Shown here piece after piece: positions 1 to 9,780 of a stretch of DNA of 64,000 nt. The notes under the pieces are model-generated. The model made no database searches and had not been told where the DNA came from. It saw only the letters and a program-made list of their open reading frames with translations. Each line of letters begins with the position of its first letter. Position 1 is the stretch's first letter. Origin of the DNA: Croceivirga thetidis (GTDB lineage Bacteria; Bacteroidota; Bacteroidia; Flavobacteriales; Flavobacteriaceae). A program made the translations under genes and the position numbers. Where the stretch lies: the NCBI RefSeq assembly GCF_012272815.1, contig NZ_JAAWWL010000001.1, positions 832,154 through 896,153 on the forward strand, given 5' to 3'.

Positions 1-402
1 AGGGAGTCCCATTTTCGCATTATCACTGGCAACTCTAAAATGACAAGACATTGCCAATTCCAAACCACCGCCTAACGCAAAACCGTTTACTGCAGCAATG
101 ACCGGAGTGGATAGATTTTCAACAAAATCAAAAAGTAATTCTTGGCCTTTTGCTGCCAATTGACCTCCTTGTTCCACATCAAAATCAGAAAATTCAGATA
201 TATCGGCCCCTGCAACAAAAGCCTTTTCACCGCTACCCGTTAAAATAATGACCTTCGTTTCTTTGTCTTCGTCAAGTTCTTTAAAAGCTTCATGCAGTTC
301 GGCTATGGTCTGCTTGTTCAGTGCATTGAGTTTTTTAGGCCTATCAATGGTGATGGTGGCAATGGCATTTTCTTCTTCAATATAGATATTCTCGTAGGTC
401 AT
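1..402 (-). CDS. Enoyl-CoA hydratase/isomerase (crotonase family), 3' end off the window
   Basis: Crotonase-fold enzyme that would hydrate or isomerise acyl-CoA thioesters, probably in fatty-acid beta-oxidation. Translation from the ATG at 402 gives 134 residues with the family hallmarks: RPKKLNALN near the N-terminus, the oxyanion-hole stretch AGADISEFSD, and GFALGGGLELAMSCH for the second oxyanion loop. The family is about 260 residues long, so the C-terminal half lies beyond base 1. The substrate cannot be told from this half. It lies downstream of a histidine kinase on the same strand, separated by a short repeat-like spacer. Confidence 0.9.
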   Translation of the reverse strand, partial: MTYENIYIEEENAIATITIDRPKKLNALNKQTIAELHEAFKELDEDKETKVIILTGSGEKAFVAGADISEFSDFDVEQGGQLAAKGQELLFDFVENLSTPVIAAVNGFALGGGLELAMSCHFRVASDNAKMGLP

Positions 403-490
403 TGATGAAAGGTGTTAGTTGCGCGATGCGCGATGAATCATAAAATTAAACATTCAATCTTCAGCCTCCAACATCTAGCATCTGGCGAAA
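403..490. repeat. Short low-complexity intergenic spacer
   Basis: This 88-base gap between the crotonase and the histidine kinase contains a tandem GCGCGATG-GCGCGATG-like stretch (about 421-434). Next to it is a run that on the minus strand reads as degenerate CAGATG/TAGATG/GAAGAT units (about 458-487). It resembles, loosely, the CAGA-type repeats around the four-helix-bundle gene near 63 kb and may be a scar of similar DNA. No gene is visible. Confidence 0.35.
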
Positions 491-1936
491 CTATTCCCTT
501 GGAAATTTAACTGTGAAGACGGTACCTTTTCCTTGTTGGGAAGTAAAGTCGATTGAACCGTTGTAGTTTTCTACGATATTTTTCACCATTCCCAGTCCAA
601 GTCCCATGCCGCTCGATTTAGTGGTAAACTTAGGTTCAAAAATTTTGTGTTTGAGCTCATCTTCAATTCCAATACCATTGTCAGCTACTGAAATCTTTGC
701 AAAATTTTCCTTTGAAGCCACAGTAACCAAAATTCTCGGGTTTTCAACTTCTGGAACGGCCTGAATAGCATTTTTGACCAAATTCGTAACGACCCTTATA
801 AGCTGTGTTCGGTCCAATTTGGCGATTATCTCTTCTTCGTCCGCCAGAAAATGTATGTAGGGCTCATGAAAAATGTCCAGCGCCAACTTGGTTACCTGAA
901 CAACATTTAATGTTTCATTTTGCTGTGCAGGCATATCGGCAAAGTTTGAAAACGCCGATGCAATATTGGTCATGGTATCAATTTGTTGCACCAGGGTTTT
1001 TGAAAACTCTTTCACCTTTTTTTCTGCCTTTGGATCTTCAGGATTGAATTTCCGTTCGAAGCTTTGAACTGTTAGGCGCATAGGCGTTAAGGGATTTTTA
1101 ATCTCATGTGCAACTTGTTTTGCCATTTCACGCCAGGCTTGTTCACGTTCACTACGTGCCAATTTCGCCGCACTCTCTTCCAACTCATCAATCATATCAT
1201 TGTAAGAGTTGACCAACTTACCAATCTCATCCGTTGGGTTTTCCAATATGATTTTCTCATTACGCCTAGTCAGGTTTGTGAGGTGTAGTTTATTTGCAAC
1301 AGTCTCCAATGAACGCGTAATGTATTTTGAAATGAAATAGGATAAAATAATTGCCGAAATCAGCATGACCAGATATACACCTGCCAATCGAACAAGAAAC
1401 TCCCGAAGTTCCATATCGTTGAAGGTGTTATCTTCAAAATAGGGAAGGTTAACAATGCCTATTGGTTTGAAATTAGGACTATTTATATAAGAGTAGGAAG
1501 CCTGAAAATTTGCGCCTGCAGCTTTCTTTTCTTCAACGAATCGCTTGGTCCCACTTATTTCAAGATTGTTCAAAATTTCGGCATCGAGGCAGTTGGCAAC
1601 CGAATCTGCTTCAAAAGCAGGTTTGGAACTTTTTACAAGGCCTCCATCTAAATCATAGATATTGAAATTCAGATTTTGAACGTCTGCAATCTTGTAGATT
1701 TCATCCCTAAAAATATACTTTAAGTTTTCGGTCGTTGGCTCATAAGTTGTCTCACGAAGCACATAATCAATGCTTTGCAAGACCTGCTCTTCTTTGCGCT
1801 CTAAACGTTCTTGGTGATAATCCCTTGATTGTTCACGGTATTGGTATATGGTCACCCCAGCTATCAAAACCGAAGCAATGACCACCAAAAGAATCATGGT
1901 TACAAAAATTCTAGAACGAAGGGAGAGTTTTTTCAA
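491..1936 (-). CDS. NtrY-like membrane sensor histidine kinase
   Basis: Two-component sensor kinase in the inner membrane, 481 residues. Seen in order: TM1 (about 10-30), a periplasmic sensor segment (about 31-184), TM2 (about 185-206), a HAMP linker (about 207-258), a HisKA domain with the phosphoacceptor His277 in AHEIKNPL, and a HATPase domain with the N box NLVKNAIQAV and the G boxes DNGIGIE and GMGLGLGMV. The H-box context REMAKQVAHEIKNPLTPM is typical of the NtrY group. The start is TTG; no ATG or GTG is available in frame upstream. No response regulator is adjacent, so partner and signal are unknown. Confidence 0.9.
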   Translation of the reverse strand: MKKLSLRSRIFVTMILLVVIASVLIAGVTIYQYREQSRDYHQERLERKEEQVLQSIDYVLRETTYEPTTENLKYIFRDEIYKIADVQNLNFNIYDLDGGLVKSSKPAFEADSVANCLDAEILNNLEISGTKRFVEEKKAAGANFQASYSYINSPNFKPIGIVNLPYFEDNTFNDMELREFLVRLAGVYLVMLISAIILSYFISKYITRSLETVANKLHLTNLTRRNEKIILENPTDEIGKLVNSYNDMIDELEESAAKLARSEREQAWREMAKQVAHEIKNPLTPMRLTVQSFERKFNPEDPKAEKKVKEFSKTLVQQIDTMTNIASAFSNFADMPAQQNETLNVVQVTKLALDIFHEPYIHFLADEEEIIAKLDRTQLIRVVTNLVKNAIQAVPEVENPRILVTVASKENFAKISVADNGIGIEDELKHKIFEPKFTTKSSGMGLGLGMVKNIVENYNGSIDFTSQQGKGTVFTVKFPRE

Positions 1937-2037
1937 GTGAAATTTTTGAAAACTAAAGGTAACAAGAATCGCACCAAAAAGAATTCGAATCCAAGGTTCA
2001 AATTCAGATATAAAAGTGAGATGAGAGCGATTTCCGA

Positions 2038-2155
2038 ACGGTGATGTGTATGATTAGTTGCGGACTTTTCCAACGGAAAATGTCCGCCTCTACCGAAGAT
2101 TGTTAATTGCAAGGATTTCCATTTTGGGAAATCCTTGCAATTAATTATACACCGT
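2038..2155. repeat. Nested imperfect palindromes, possible recombination or regulatory structure
   Basis: An outer imperfect inverted repeat (ACGGTG...TATGATTAGTTGC at 2038-2061 against the complement of 2137-2155) encloses two further hairpins. One is GCGGACTTTTCC/GGAAAATGTCCGC at 2060-2087 with a 3-base loop and one bulge. The other is a perfect 18-bp stem at 2103-2144. In single-stranded form this could fold as a multi-armed junction. It lies directly 3' of the orphan gene at 2170-2655. The arms are seen directly; a role as a cassette recombination site is only an inference. Confidence 0.6.
2103..2144. repeat. Perfect 18-bp inverted repeat (hairpin)
   Basis: The arms TTAATTGCAAGGATTTCC (2103-2120) and GGAAATCCTTGCAATTAA (2127-2144) pair perfectly around the 6-base loop ATTTTG. 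There is no T-tract on either side, so it does not look like an ordinary intrinsic terminator. It forms the inner arm of the larger palindromic block 2038-2155. Confidence 0.8.
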
Positions 2156-2169
2156 ATTGGCACACGTAT

Positions 2170-2655
2170 TTATTTTTCCAGATTTATAATTTTTGTAACA
2201 GTAATACACCCTAAATCAAACCAGCTTTTTCCCTCTTTTTGCGGAAATACGATTTCTCCATCAATTCCATTTCCCTTGAAGCCAATGAGATAATCATCTT
2301 TAAATTTTTCTCCAAACTCCCTGACTATCACTTCGTCTAAATCCACACCAATCAAATTTTTCAGATTATAAATAGCTGTAATAATTAAACTTCGTGGATC
2401 TTCTTCTGGGTGAAAATATTTTAGCAATGCATTCTCTTGAAAAACAGAGCGGCTTTCTTCTATTCCATTTTTTTCATAAAAATCTTCGTATCGTGATGTG
2501 TCTTCTGGCATTTTTGGCAAGTCCAACAACGAACAAAGTTTGTCCATCGCCAGTTCAGCTTGGTCGCTAGGAGAGATTTTCGAATTCTCTATTTCTTTCA
2601 GAATATCTTTAACCTCTTTGTTAGAATCAATCCAATTTTGAATCGGGTTTTTCAT
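2170..2655 (-). CDS. Orphan hypothetical protein in a cassette-like setting
   Basis: A 161-residue soluble protein starting MKNPIQNWIDSNKEVKD. It is acidic and mixed alpha/beta, with no signal peptide, membrane helix or motif I recognise. The CDS is bracketed by the 9-mer TTGGCACAC (2157-2165) and its inverse GTGTGCCAA (2658-2666), the latter directly before the start codon. A large palindromic block follows the gene at 2038-2155. The lone position, the bracketing repeats and the unrelated neighbours suggest an acquired single-gene unit. Function unknown. Confidence 0.7.
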   Translation of the reverse strand: MKNPIQNWIDSNKEVKDILKEIENSKISPSDQAELAMDKLCSLLDLPKMPEDTSRYEDFYEKNGIEESRSVFQENALLKYFHPEEDPRSLIITAIYNLKNLIGVDLDEVIVREFGEKFKDDYLIGFKGNGIDGEIVFPQKEGKSWFDLGCITVTKIINLEK

Positions 2656-2787
2656 ATGTGTGCCAACAATTGAATATAGATGATATGATTTTTAAATCAA
2701 ACAAATTAGGAACCCAACTAAACTATGTCATCAAAACCACTTAATAGTAGGAAAATATAATTTAACTGAATTTATCCTTTAACTTAT

Positions 2788-3336
2788 TTAAGCTTCCGGA
2801 TTCTTTTCCCGCACCCTTTTATAGAATCGAATACCCAGCATTAATAGAATTGCAAGAGCAAAAATTCCAACGACACCGTAAATCCAATTTACCGCACTTT
2901 TAAGAATGACCAAGAATACCACTGCAAATAGAATCAAAGAGGTGGCTTCATTAAATATGCGCATAAAACGGGAAGAGTAGTTGACCTCATCACGCTGTAG
3001 TTGCTTAAATATTTGATGGCATTTAAAGTGATATGCAATTAATGCCACAACAAACCCAAGCTTGACTTGCATCCAAGGTTGATAGATGAGGCCTGAATTC
3101 AAATGCAGCAATACCAATGCAAAAAGGGTACATAAAATTGCGGAAGGCCAACCAATAATGAACCACAAACGCTTGGTCATCAACTTAAGCTGATTCGTCA
3201 GGATTTCGCGTTCAGGCGAAGGTTTGTCATTTGCCTCGATGTGATAGATAAAAAGTCTTGGGATATAAAATAGTGCAGCAAACCAGGTGACCACAAAAAT
3301 GAGGTGTAAGGCCTTTATATAGTTGTAATATTCCAA
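2788..3336 (-). CDS. hemJ: HemJ-type protoporphyrinogen IX oxidase (CopD-like membrane protein)
   Basis: A 182-residue integral membrane protein with about four or five hydrophobic segments. It opens with YIKALHLIFVVTWFAALFYI followed by PRLFIYH, which is the signature of the HemJ family, including the conserved His11 and the YIxRLFxYH motif. HemJ oxidises protoporphyrinogen IX to protoporphyrin IX, the step before ferrochelatase. The start codon is TTG: upstream in-frame codons run to a stop without ATG or GTG. No hemG or hemY gene is seen in this window, so this is the likely enzyme for that step beside the hemA-F and hemH genes at 31-46 kb. Assignment to the broader UPF0093/CopD group is the alternative. 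Confidence 0.82.
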   Translation of the reverse strand: MEYYNYIKALHLIFVVTWFAALFYIPRLFIYHIEANDKPSPEREILTNQLKLMTKRLWFIIGWPSAILCTLFALVLLHLNSGLIYQPWMQVKLGFVVALIAYHFKCHQIFKQLQRDEVNYSSRFMRIFNEATSLILFAVVFLVILKSAVNWIYGVVGIFALAILLMLGIRFYKRVREKNPEA

Positions 3337-3354
3337 AGGGTAAATTATAAATGA

Positions 3355-3401
3355 TACTGGTTGATGGTAAAATTACACATTGTAGCCACCATCAACCAGT
3401 A
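3355..3401 (-). terminator. Long hairpin after the propeller gene, terminator-like
   Basis: A perfect 14-bp inverted repeat (TACTGGTTGATGGT at 3355-3368, ACCATCAACCAGTA at 3388-3401) with a 19-base loop. On the minus strand it follows the stop of the propeller protein at 3410 and precedes the hemJ start at 3336. The sequence after the stem is AT-rich but is not a clean T-tract. It may therefore be a weak terminator, an mRNA-stabilising stem or a regulatory element of hemJ. Confidence 0.45.
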
Positions 3402-3409
3402 ATCATAAC

Positions 3410-6400
3410 CTAAATTCTAATTGCGCCCACACCAGCATCCCAAAGCTTCTTATTGAATTCTGGTATTGCGGTTTTTGTGAGCTTACTTGCTCTAGATTTT
3501 AATGTTGTCCACTGCGCATCAAGCTCTGCTTTCCTATCTTTTGATGGCTGGTTGACCCTTGGTATGGTACTATTCGTTGCATCAATTAAGAACAGGTATT
3601 CAGCAGTAAATTTATTCGGGAAATTTTCAACATCATCGTAGGCTTTTGATTTACGCTGTATCATGTCTTTATCCCATGCGTCCAATTCTTTTAATAGCTT
3701 TTTGCCTTCGGCTTTGACTGTTTCATCCGTAACGTCTTCAAGAACTGCTTTTAGCTGTTTCTGAACTTTAAATAACGAATTCACGGTATTGTGCATTTCG
3801 GTCAGACGCTTTTCCATATCGTTCATAAACGAATGGTACTCTGTATATTGCGCTGTAGTCGTCTTATACGTCGGCATTGCAACAATCTTTCCTTCAACGG
3901 TTTTTGACATATCACCCGCCTTCAATCGCACGGTATAGCTTCCTGGAGGAACCACATGTCCACTGAATCGAGATTCGATATACGCTCCGGGAATGCCTGG
4001 CAAAATCGGGGTCTTCATATCCCAAACAAAACGGTTTAAACCTTCTTTTTTAGGCAATCTAGGTGCCGGTCTGGGTCCGCCACCATTGTGTGGGACATAA
4101 TCCTTATCCTTTTCCGAAGAAAAGCTTCTAACGACATTGCCTGAAGCATCTAAAACATCCATGGTCAATGCAATAGAATCAGCCAGCTTCGGAAGCTCAT
4201 AGTAAAGCACCATTCCATTAGCTGGGTTTACCCCAGACAGCGTGCTCATGCCATCAAAATTATCGGTATTACCATTCATAGGACCGTACCAAGAACCGTT
4301 CATGGCATCATTGGGCTGGTATAATTTCATGCCCTTTTGTGCAGCATCGTATTGAGATAACATGGTCAAATCGTCCAAGATCCAAAAGGCCCTTCCTGAA
4401 GTCGCCACGATTAAATCCCCATCGTGAATCTTAATGTCAGTGATTGGAGTTTTAGGCAAATTCAATTGAAATTGTTTCCAACTTTTACCTCCATCCCAAG
4501 AAAGATATAGTCCTTTTTCAGTACCTGCATATAGCAAATCTTTGCGCACTGGATCTTCGCGTACTACACGAGTAAAAGCTCCAACAGGAATTCCGGAATT
4601 AATACTCGTCCATGTTTTTCCATAGTCCGTGCTTTTATAAATGGCTGGGGTATGGTCATTGAACTTGTACTTGGTGGTAGCAATGTAAACGGTTGCCTTG
4701 TCATGCGGAGAAACCTCAATTGCGTTGACTAAAGATTCCCCTAAGTTTTTAGGAGTTATGTTCTGCCAGCTTTCCCCATTGTCTTTGGTTATATGAACAA
4801 AACCATCGTCACTGCCGGTGTAGAAAACACCTGCTTCGTGCGGTGATTCCAATACATAGGCCAGGGTTCCATAGTTCTCAGCGCCTACGGCTTCATTAGT
4901 GTATGGCCCACCACCATTACCTTGTTTGGCATCGATATCACGTGTTAAATCGGGGGACATTTCCTCCCAGGTCACCCCCATATCACGGGTTCTCAATAAC
5001 AACTGGGCGCCATGGTAAAAAGTATTATCCTCATGTTGTGAACGTAAGGTTGGGGCATTCCAATTGTACAGATATTTCATATCACGGGCTTCCCTACCCA
5101 AATACTGAATCGGTGCCGCCATAACGGAAGTGGTTGCTTTAGATTCCATATCCAAAACATTGATGGTACCTAAATAACTTCCGCCCATTACATACCTAGG
5201 GTTGTCCGGATCAAAGGCCAAAAAGGCACTTTCTCCTCCAGCAGAAGGACTAAAGTCAGACATGGTTATACCACCCCTCCCAACAGACATATTGGCAACC
5301 ATGGCCGAGGAGTAATCTTGTTGACCTGCATAAATGTTGTAAGGAAATAGATTGTCGGTATTGATTCGGTAAAACTGCCCTGTAGGCATATTAACCTGAG
5401 AAGACCAGGTTTTGCCGAAGTCAAAACTTACTGCAGCTCCCCCATCATTGGCAATCACCATATTCCTGTTGTTATTGGGGTTTATCCATAAATCATGGTA
5501 ATCGCCATGGGTACCTGTTAATCGCTTCCAAGTTTTCCCGCCATCCATTGACCGTAGCGCAGGGGCGCTCAATACGTAAACAATATTTTCGTCGGTTGGG
5601 TCCGTAAAAACCTCAATATAGTACCAAGCACGTTGGGTTAACCGGTTATCACCGCTGACCAAACTCCAAGACTTACCAGCATTGTTTGAAACAAATAGTC
5701 CACCTTTGTCTTGGTTGCTGTCGCTTTCGATCAAAGCGTAAACCTTATTTGAATTTACTGGACTCACGGAAATTGCCATTTTTCCTTTTTCCTTTGGTAA
5801 CCCTGTGGTCATTTCTGTCCAAGTTTCTCCGGCATCGGTCGACTTATATAGTCCACTACCTTCTCCACCACTAACGACCATATTTGGTTTTCGCTGATGT
5901 TCCCACATGGCGGCATACATAATTTCAGGATAGTTGGCATCCATTGAAAGTTCAGCGCAGCCGGTTAAATTGTTGACGAAAAGGGTGTTCTTCCAAGTTT
6001 TTCCGCCATCGGTGGACTTGTAGATTCCGCGTTCTTTATTGGGTCCGTACAATTGGCCTTGAGCAGCTACATATACAATATCTGGATTGGTGGGATGGAT
6101 AATAATCCGTGAAATATGATGCGTGGCTTCAAGCCCCAAATGTTTCCATGTCTTACCTGCATCTGTGGATTTATATACACCATCACCGTAAGAAGTCATT
6201 ACGCCACGTGGTGCGTGTTCTCCCATACCCACATATACAATATTTGGGTTATGGGTTGAAACGGCTACTGCTCCCACAGAGCCCATTTCAAAAAAGCCGT
6301 CTGAAATATTCTTCCACCGTTGACCGGCATCCTCGGTTTTCCATAGACCCCCTCCGGTGGTACCCATATAATACGTCATAGGGTCACCGATTACACCTGA

Positions 6401-6532
6401 CGCTGAAACCGAACGTCCTCCTCGAAACGGTCCAATATTTCTAAATTTCAAGGGTTTAAAATATTCCTCGGCCGTTTGTGCGACGGCCAGTGCCCCAAAA
6501 AAGAGGGCTGCGATAAAAAGTACTTTTTTCAT
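3410..6532 (-). CDS. Secreted Asp-box beta-propeller protein (VPS10/sortilin-like), copy 2
   Basis: A 1040-residue exported protein. Signal peptide [19 protein letters not shown]. Residues about 25-760 carry at least ten Asp-box motifs of the S/TxDxGxTW type ([40 protein letters not shown] and others), the hallmark of BNR/sortilin-type propellers and probably two propellers. The last 280 residues are a beta-rich domain followed by a helical segment. Such proteins are often annotated as glycosyl hydrolases, but no catalytic residues can be assigned here. It starts only 9 bases after the stop of the paralogue at 6542, so the two are probably one transcript. Probably periplasmic or outer-membrane exposed. 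Confidence 0.85.
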   Translation of the reverse strand: MKKVLFIAALFFGALAVAQTAEEYFKPLKFRNIGPFRGGRSVSASGVIGDPMTYYMGTTGGGLWKTEDAGQRWKNISDGFFEMGSVGAVAVSTHNPNIVYVGMGEHAPRGVMTSYGDGVYKSTDAGKTWKHLGLEATHHISRIIIHPTNPDIVYVAAQGQLYGPNKERGIYKSTDGGKTWKNTLFVNNLTGCAELSMDANYPEIMYAAMWEHQRKPNMVVSGGEGSGLYKSTDAGETWTEMTTGLPKEKGKMAISVSPVNSNKVYALIESDSNQDKGGLFVSNNAGKSWSLVSGDNRLTQRAWYYIEVFTDPTDENIVYVLSAPALRSMDGGKTWKRLTGTHGDYHDLWINPNNNRNMVIANDGGAAVSFDFGKTWSSQVNMPTGQFYRINTDNLFPYNIYAGQQDYSSAMVANMSVGRGGITMSDFSPSAGGESAFLAFDPDNPRYVMGGSYLGTINVLDMESKATTSVMAAPIQYLGREARDMKYLYNWNAPTLRSQHEDNTFYHGAQLLLRTRDMGVTWEEMSPDLTRDIDAKQGNGGGPYTNEAVGAENYGTLAYVLESPHEAGVFYTGSDDGFVHITKDNGESWQNITPKNLGESLVNAIEVSPHDKATVYIATTKYKFNDHTPAIYKSTDYGKTWTSINSGIPVGAFTRVVREDPVRKDLLYAGTEKGLYLSWDGGKSWKQFQLNLPKTPITDIKIHDGDLIVATSGRAFWILDDLTMLSQYDAAQKGMKLYQPNDAMNGSWYGPMNGNTDNFDGMSTLSGVNPANGMVLYYELPKLADSIALTMDVLDASGNVVRSFSSEKDKDYVPHNGGGPRPAPRLPKKEGLNRFVWDMKTPILPGIPGAYIESRFSGHVVPPGSYTVRLKAGDMSKTVEGKIVAMPTYKTTTAQYTEYHSFMNDMEKRLTEMHNTVNSLFKVQKQLKAVLEDVTDETVKAEGKKLLKELDAWDKDMIQRKSKAYDDVENFPNKFTAEYLFLIDATNSTIPRVNQPSKDRKAELDAQWTTLKSRASKLTKTAIPEFNKKLWDAGVGAIRI

Positions 6533-6541
6533 TACAAATTA

Positions 6542-9500
6542 TTAGTCTTCTATGGATAAATAGTCCAATCCTAGTTGGTTGAATTCGGTGTTAAATGCTT
6601 TCATTTCTTCAGCCACCAACTTATCAAAAGTGTCAAGCTGTGCATTAATTTTTGTGGTCATCTCATTTTTTACCGCAATATCTTGGGCTGTTGGTGGAAA
6701 ATCGTCTATCCCAACGAGTCTGTTTAGATGGGCTAGTTTGTTGGTCAAACGAATCGGAAAGTTCAATGGATCTTGATTACTTCTGTTCTTAGTTTGGTAT
6801 AATGCCTTTTCAATTTCACCAAAACTCTCTTTCATCTTTTTGGCCTTTTCCACGAGGCCTTTTGTCGACTCGTTATCCTTATGCTGTTTGGTAAAAGCAT
6901 CTAATTTTTCGTTAATGGCCCGAATTTTTTTAATGGATTCATGAGCCTTATTTACAGTCTCATTTATGCTGGTGATAAAATCAAATTGCTTTTGCATATC
7001 TGCAACTGAAACCTCAGCTCTTGGATCGGCAATGATTTTAAACGTCTGGCTTTGGCTAACTCCGTTTTTGTTCAAATGAACCTTATAACTGCCAGGTACT
7101 GCCTTTGCACCATCAAAACCTGCAGCCCAAAAAATCATACCTGGAAGTTTTTCAGCACCTGTTCCACGCGTATTCCAAACGTGAGTGTTCCCTCCTTTTT
7201 CTACTTTCAGTTTGTTTTTCTTTTCTTTCGTAAACGTACTGAAGTTGGCCAAGGTATCACCTGCCATTGAAGTGTAGGTCAAACTGATGCTGTCTTTCTC
7301 GGACATATCTTTTAAATAAAAATGTGTTACCACCCCATTCGGGTGATTTTGTCCAGCGGTCAAACTTGGTTTGCTAGCCGCCCTACCTTTAGTTCGGTAA
7401 CTATCTTTAGGGGCGAACAACTTCATGCCCACATTTGCATCAGCTGGCTTTGTTTGGTGCAGAACAGTTAGGTCATCGATTAACCAAAGACTGCGCCCTT
7501 GGGTAGCAACAATTAAATTATTGTCTTTAATGGCCAAATCGGTCACTGGGACGATAGGAAGATTCAATTGAAACTTCTCCCATTTTGCACCATCATTGAA
7601 CGAAATATACATGCCTGTTTCGGTACCCGCATACAAGAGTCCTTTTTGTTTTGGATCTTCGCGTACTACCCTGGTAAAGTGCTCGCTTTCTATACCGTTG
7701 GTAATTTTGGTCCATGTCTTGCCATAATCCGTAGTCTTATAGAGATATGGCGTGAAATCACCGAGTTTATAGCGAGTTCCAGCAACATAGCAAGTGCCTT
7801 CATCAAAAGCAGAAGGTTCAACGCTATTGATCATCATCCATTCAGGCATACCGGCGGGCGTAACATTGCTCCAATTTGCACCTCCATCTTGGGTAATATG
7901 AATCAATCCGTCGTCACTACCAACCCACATCAAGCCTTCCTTTAATGGACTTTCATTGGCGGCAAAGATGGTACAATAGTACTCTACACCCGTATTATCT
8001 TGAGTAATTGGACCACCACTACTCACCAATTTATCAGGGTCGTTACGGGTAAGGTCATCGCTTAACAATTCCCAACTCTGCCCTTCGTTCGTACTTAAAT
8101 GCACATGTTGTGAGAAGGTGTATAATTTTTTAGGATCATGTTTACTAAAAATGATGGGGAAATTCCATTGAAAACGATATTTCATTCCCTCAGCGCCATA
8201 TCCCATGGGATTATCAGGCCATACATTAATACCACGAACCGTGCCTGCATCGTGGTTTACACGAGTTAAAAATCCACCATAACTTCCGCCATAAACGATA
8301 TCATTGTTCGTTGGGTCAATGGCCAAATGGGCAGACTCACCACCTGCGGTCGGTTCCCAATCATCTTCGGTAATGTATCTGCCATCTGAACGATGATTAA
8401 CCCGAAGGGTAGAATTATCTTGCTGCGCAACATAAATACGATACGGAAAAGCATTATCCGTAGTAACGCGATAATACTGTGCGGTAGGTTGGTTATAGTA
8501 TGTGCTCCAGGTCTCACCACCATCATAGGAAACTTGTGCTCCGCCATCATCACCAATGATCATGCGTTGTGAATTTTCAGGTGCAATCCATAAATCATGG
8601 TGGTCGCCATGGGGAGCATTGAACGTATTGAAAGTTTTACCTCCATCAGTAGACTTGTGGTATCGAACGTTCAAAACATAAACTACATCTTCATCTTCGG
8701 TATCCGCATATACGCGAGTGTAATACCAAGCTCGTTGACGCAGTTTACGTTCGCTATTGATTTGTGTCCACGTTTTCCCACCGTTGTCCGAACGGTAAAG
8801 CCCTCCTTTTTCCTTGTTCTCAACGATAGCAAATACACGTTCAGAATTAACTGGAGATACTGAAACACCAATGATACCCAAGGTATCCTTTGGAAAGCCC
8901 TCATTTTTCGAAATCTCGGTCCAGGTTTCACCACTATCGGTACTCTTCCATAGTGCAGAACCCTCACCTCCACTACTTAAGGAATATGGTGTCCGTTGGG
9001 CCCTCCATGAAGAAGCATACAATATTCTAGGATTGTTGGGGTCAAAGGTCAAATCAACAAAACCAGATTGGTCATTGACAAACAGCTTTTTCTGCCATGT
9101 TTTACCGCCATCGGTCGATTTATATATACCGCGTTCTTGGGTGGGTTTATAGATATTACCTAATACGGCCGCATAAATCGTATTATGGTCAGTAGGATGA
9201 ATGCGTATACGTGGAACATGCCGGCTGTTCTTTAAACCTGCAAAAGCCCATGTTTTTCCAGCGTCTTCTGTTTTCCAAATTCCATACCCGCTGGATACAT
9301 TTCCGCGAAGGGTTTTTTCACCACCACCAACATAAATCACATTGGGATCACTTTTCGCCACTTCAACCGCTCCGATACTTCCTCCAAAATAACCATCGGA
9401 GATATTGGCCCAGGTACGGCCCCCATCCAAAGTTTTCCAGACCCCACCGCCAGTGGCTCCAAAATAAAACAAGTTAGGTTCACCTGGCACTCCAGTTACA

Positions 9501-9676
9501 GCAGCCGAACGCCCACCTCGGTGTGGACCTATAGATCGATACTCTAGGCTCGAATACAATTCACTCGGAATATCTGGTGAAGACTGTCTAGAATTTCTGC
9601 GTTGTGCATCAGAAAAAAATGGGAATAACAAAAGCGAAAACATGAATATGCTCGCCCTTAACGTAAAGGATTTCAT
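6542..9676 (-). CDS. Secreted Asp-box beta-propeller protein (VPS10/sortilin-like), copy 1
   Basis: A 1044-residue paralogue of the protein encoded just downstream, with the same architecture. There is a signal peptide ending near SDAQ, and at least ten Asp boxes ([60 protein letters not shown]). An Ig-like/beta domain and a helical C-terminal tail of about 130 residues follow. Shared stretches such as YRSIGPHRGGRS against [12 protein letters not shown] and FTRVVREDP in both show duplication and divergence. It is divergent from the DUF1080 lipoprotein at 9781. The substrate or ligand is unknown; the older label of glycosyl hydrolase is not supported by visible catalytic residues. Confidence 0.85.
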   Translation of the reverse strand: MKSFTLRASIFMFSLLLFPFFSDAQRRNSRQSSPDIPSELYSSLEYRSIGPHRGGRSAAVTGVPGEPNLFYFGATGGGVWKTLDGGRTWANISDGYFGGSIGAVEVAKSDPNVIYVGGGEKTLRGNVSSGYGIWKTEDAGKTWAFAGLKNSRHVPRIRIHPTDHNTIYAAVLGNIYKPTQERGIYKSTDGGKTWQKKLFVNDQSGFVDLTFDPNNPRILYASSWRAQRTPYSLSSGGEGSALWKSTDSGETWTEISKNEGFPKDTLGIIGVSVSPVNSERVFAIVENKEKGGLYRSDNGGKTWTQINSERKLRQRAWYYTRVYADTEDEDVVYVLNVRYHKSTDGGKTFNTFNAPHGDHHDLWIAPENSQRMIIGDDGGAQVSYDGGETWSTYYNQPTAQYYRVTTDNAFPYRIYVAQQDNSTLRVNHRSDGRYITEDDWEPTAGGESAHLAIDPTNNDIVYGGSYGGFLTRVNHDAGTVRGINVWPDNPMGYGAEGMKYRFQWNFPIIFSKHDPKKLYTFSQHVHLSTNEGQSWELLSDDLTRNDPDKLVSSGGPITQDNTGVEYYCTIFAANESPLKEGLMWVGSDDGLIHITQDGGANWSNVTPAGMPEWMMINSVEPSAFDEGTCYVAGTRYKLGDFTPYLYKTTDYGKTWTKITNGIESEHFTRVVREDPKQKGLLYAGTETGMYISFNDGAKWEKFQLNLPIVPVTDLAIKDNNLIVATQGRSLWLIDDLTVLHQTKPADANVGMKLFAPKDSYRTKGRAASKPSLTAGQNHPNGVVTHFYLKDMSEKDSISLTYTSMAGDTLANFSTFTKEKKNKLKVEKGGNTHVWNTRGTGAEKLPGMIFWAAGFDGAKAVPGSYKVHLNKNGVSQSQTFKIIADPRAEVSVADMQKQFDFITSINETVNKAHESIKKIRAINEKLDAFTKQHKDNESTKGLVEKAKKMKESFGEIEKALYQTKNRSNQDPLNFPIRLTNKLAHLNRLVGIDDFPPTAQDIAVKNEMTTKINAQLDTFDKLVAEEMKAFNTEFNQLGLDYLSIED

Positions 9677-9780
9677 AGGTGGTGTTCTTTTGAATTAGTC
9701 GAACACTAAATGTAGTGAAAAAGGAAGAAATTCTTTTCCTCAATATTTCGTACTTTAATCAATTCTATTCAACCTTTACC

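Noticed and set aside
1933-2163. A 76-codon frame on the minus strand covering the palindromic block
   Set aside because: Its codons follow the inverted repeats and it shows no protein-like pattern; it overlaps the kinase start.
7568-7945. A 125-codon frame on the plus strand inside the propeller gene
   Set aside because: It is antisense to conserved Asp-box coding sequence and reads as a shadow frame.
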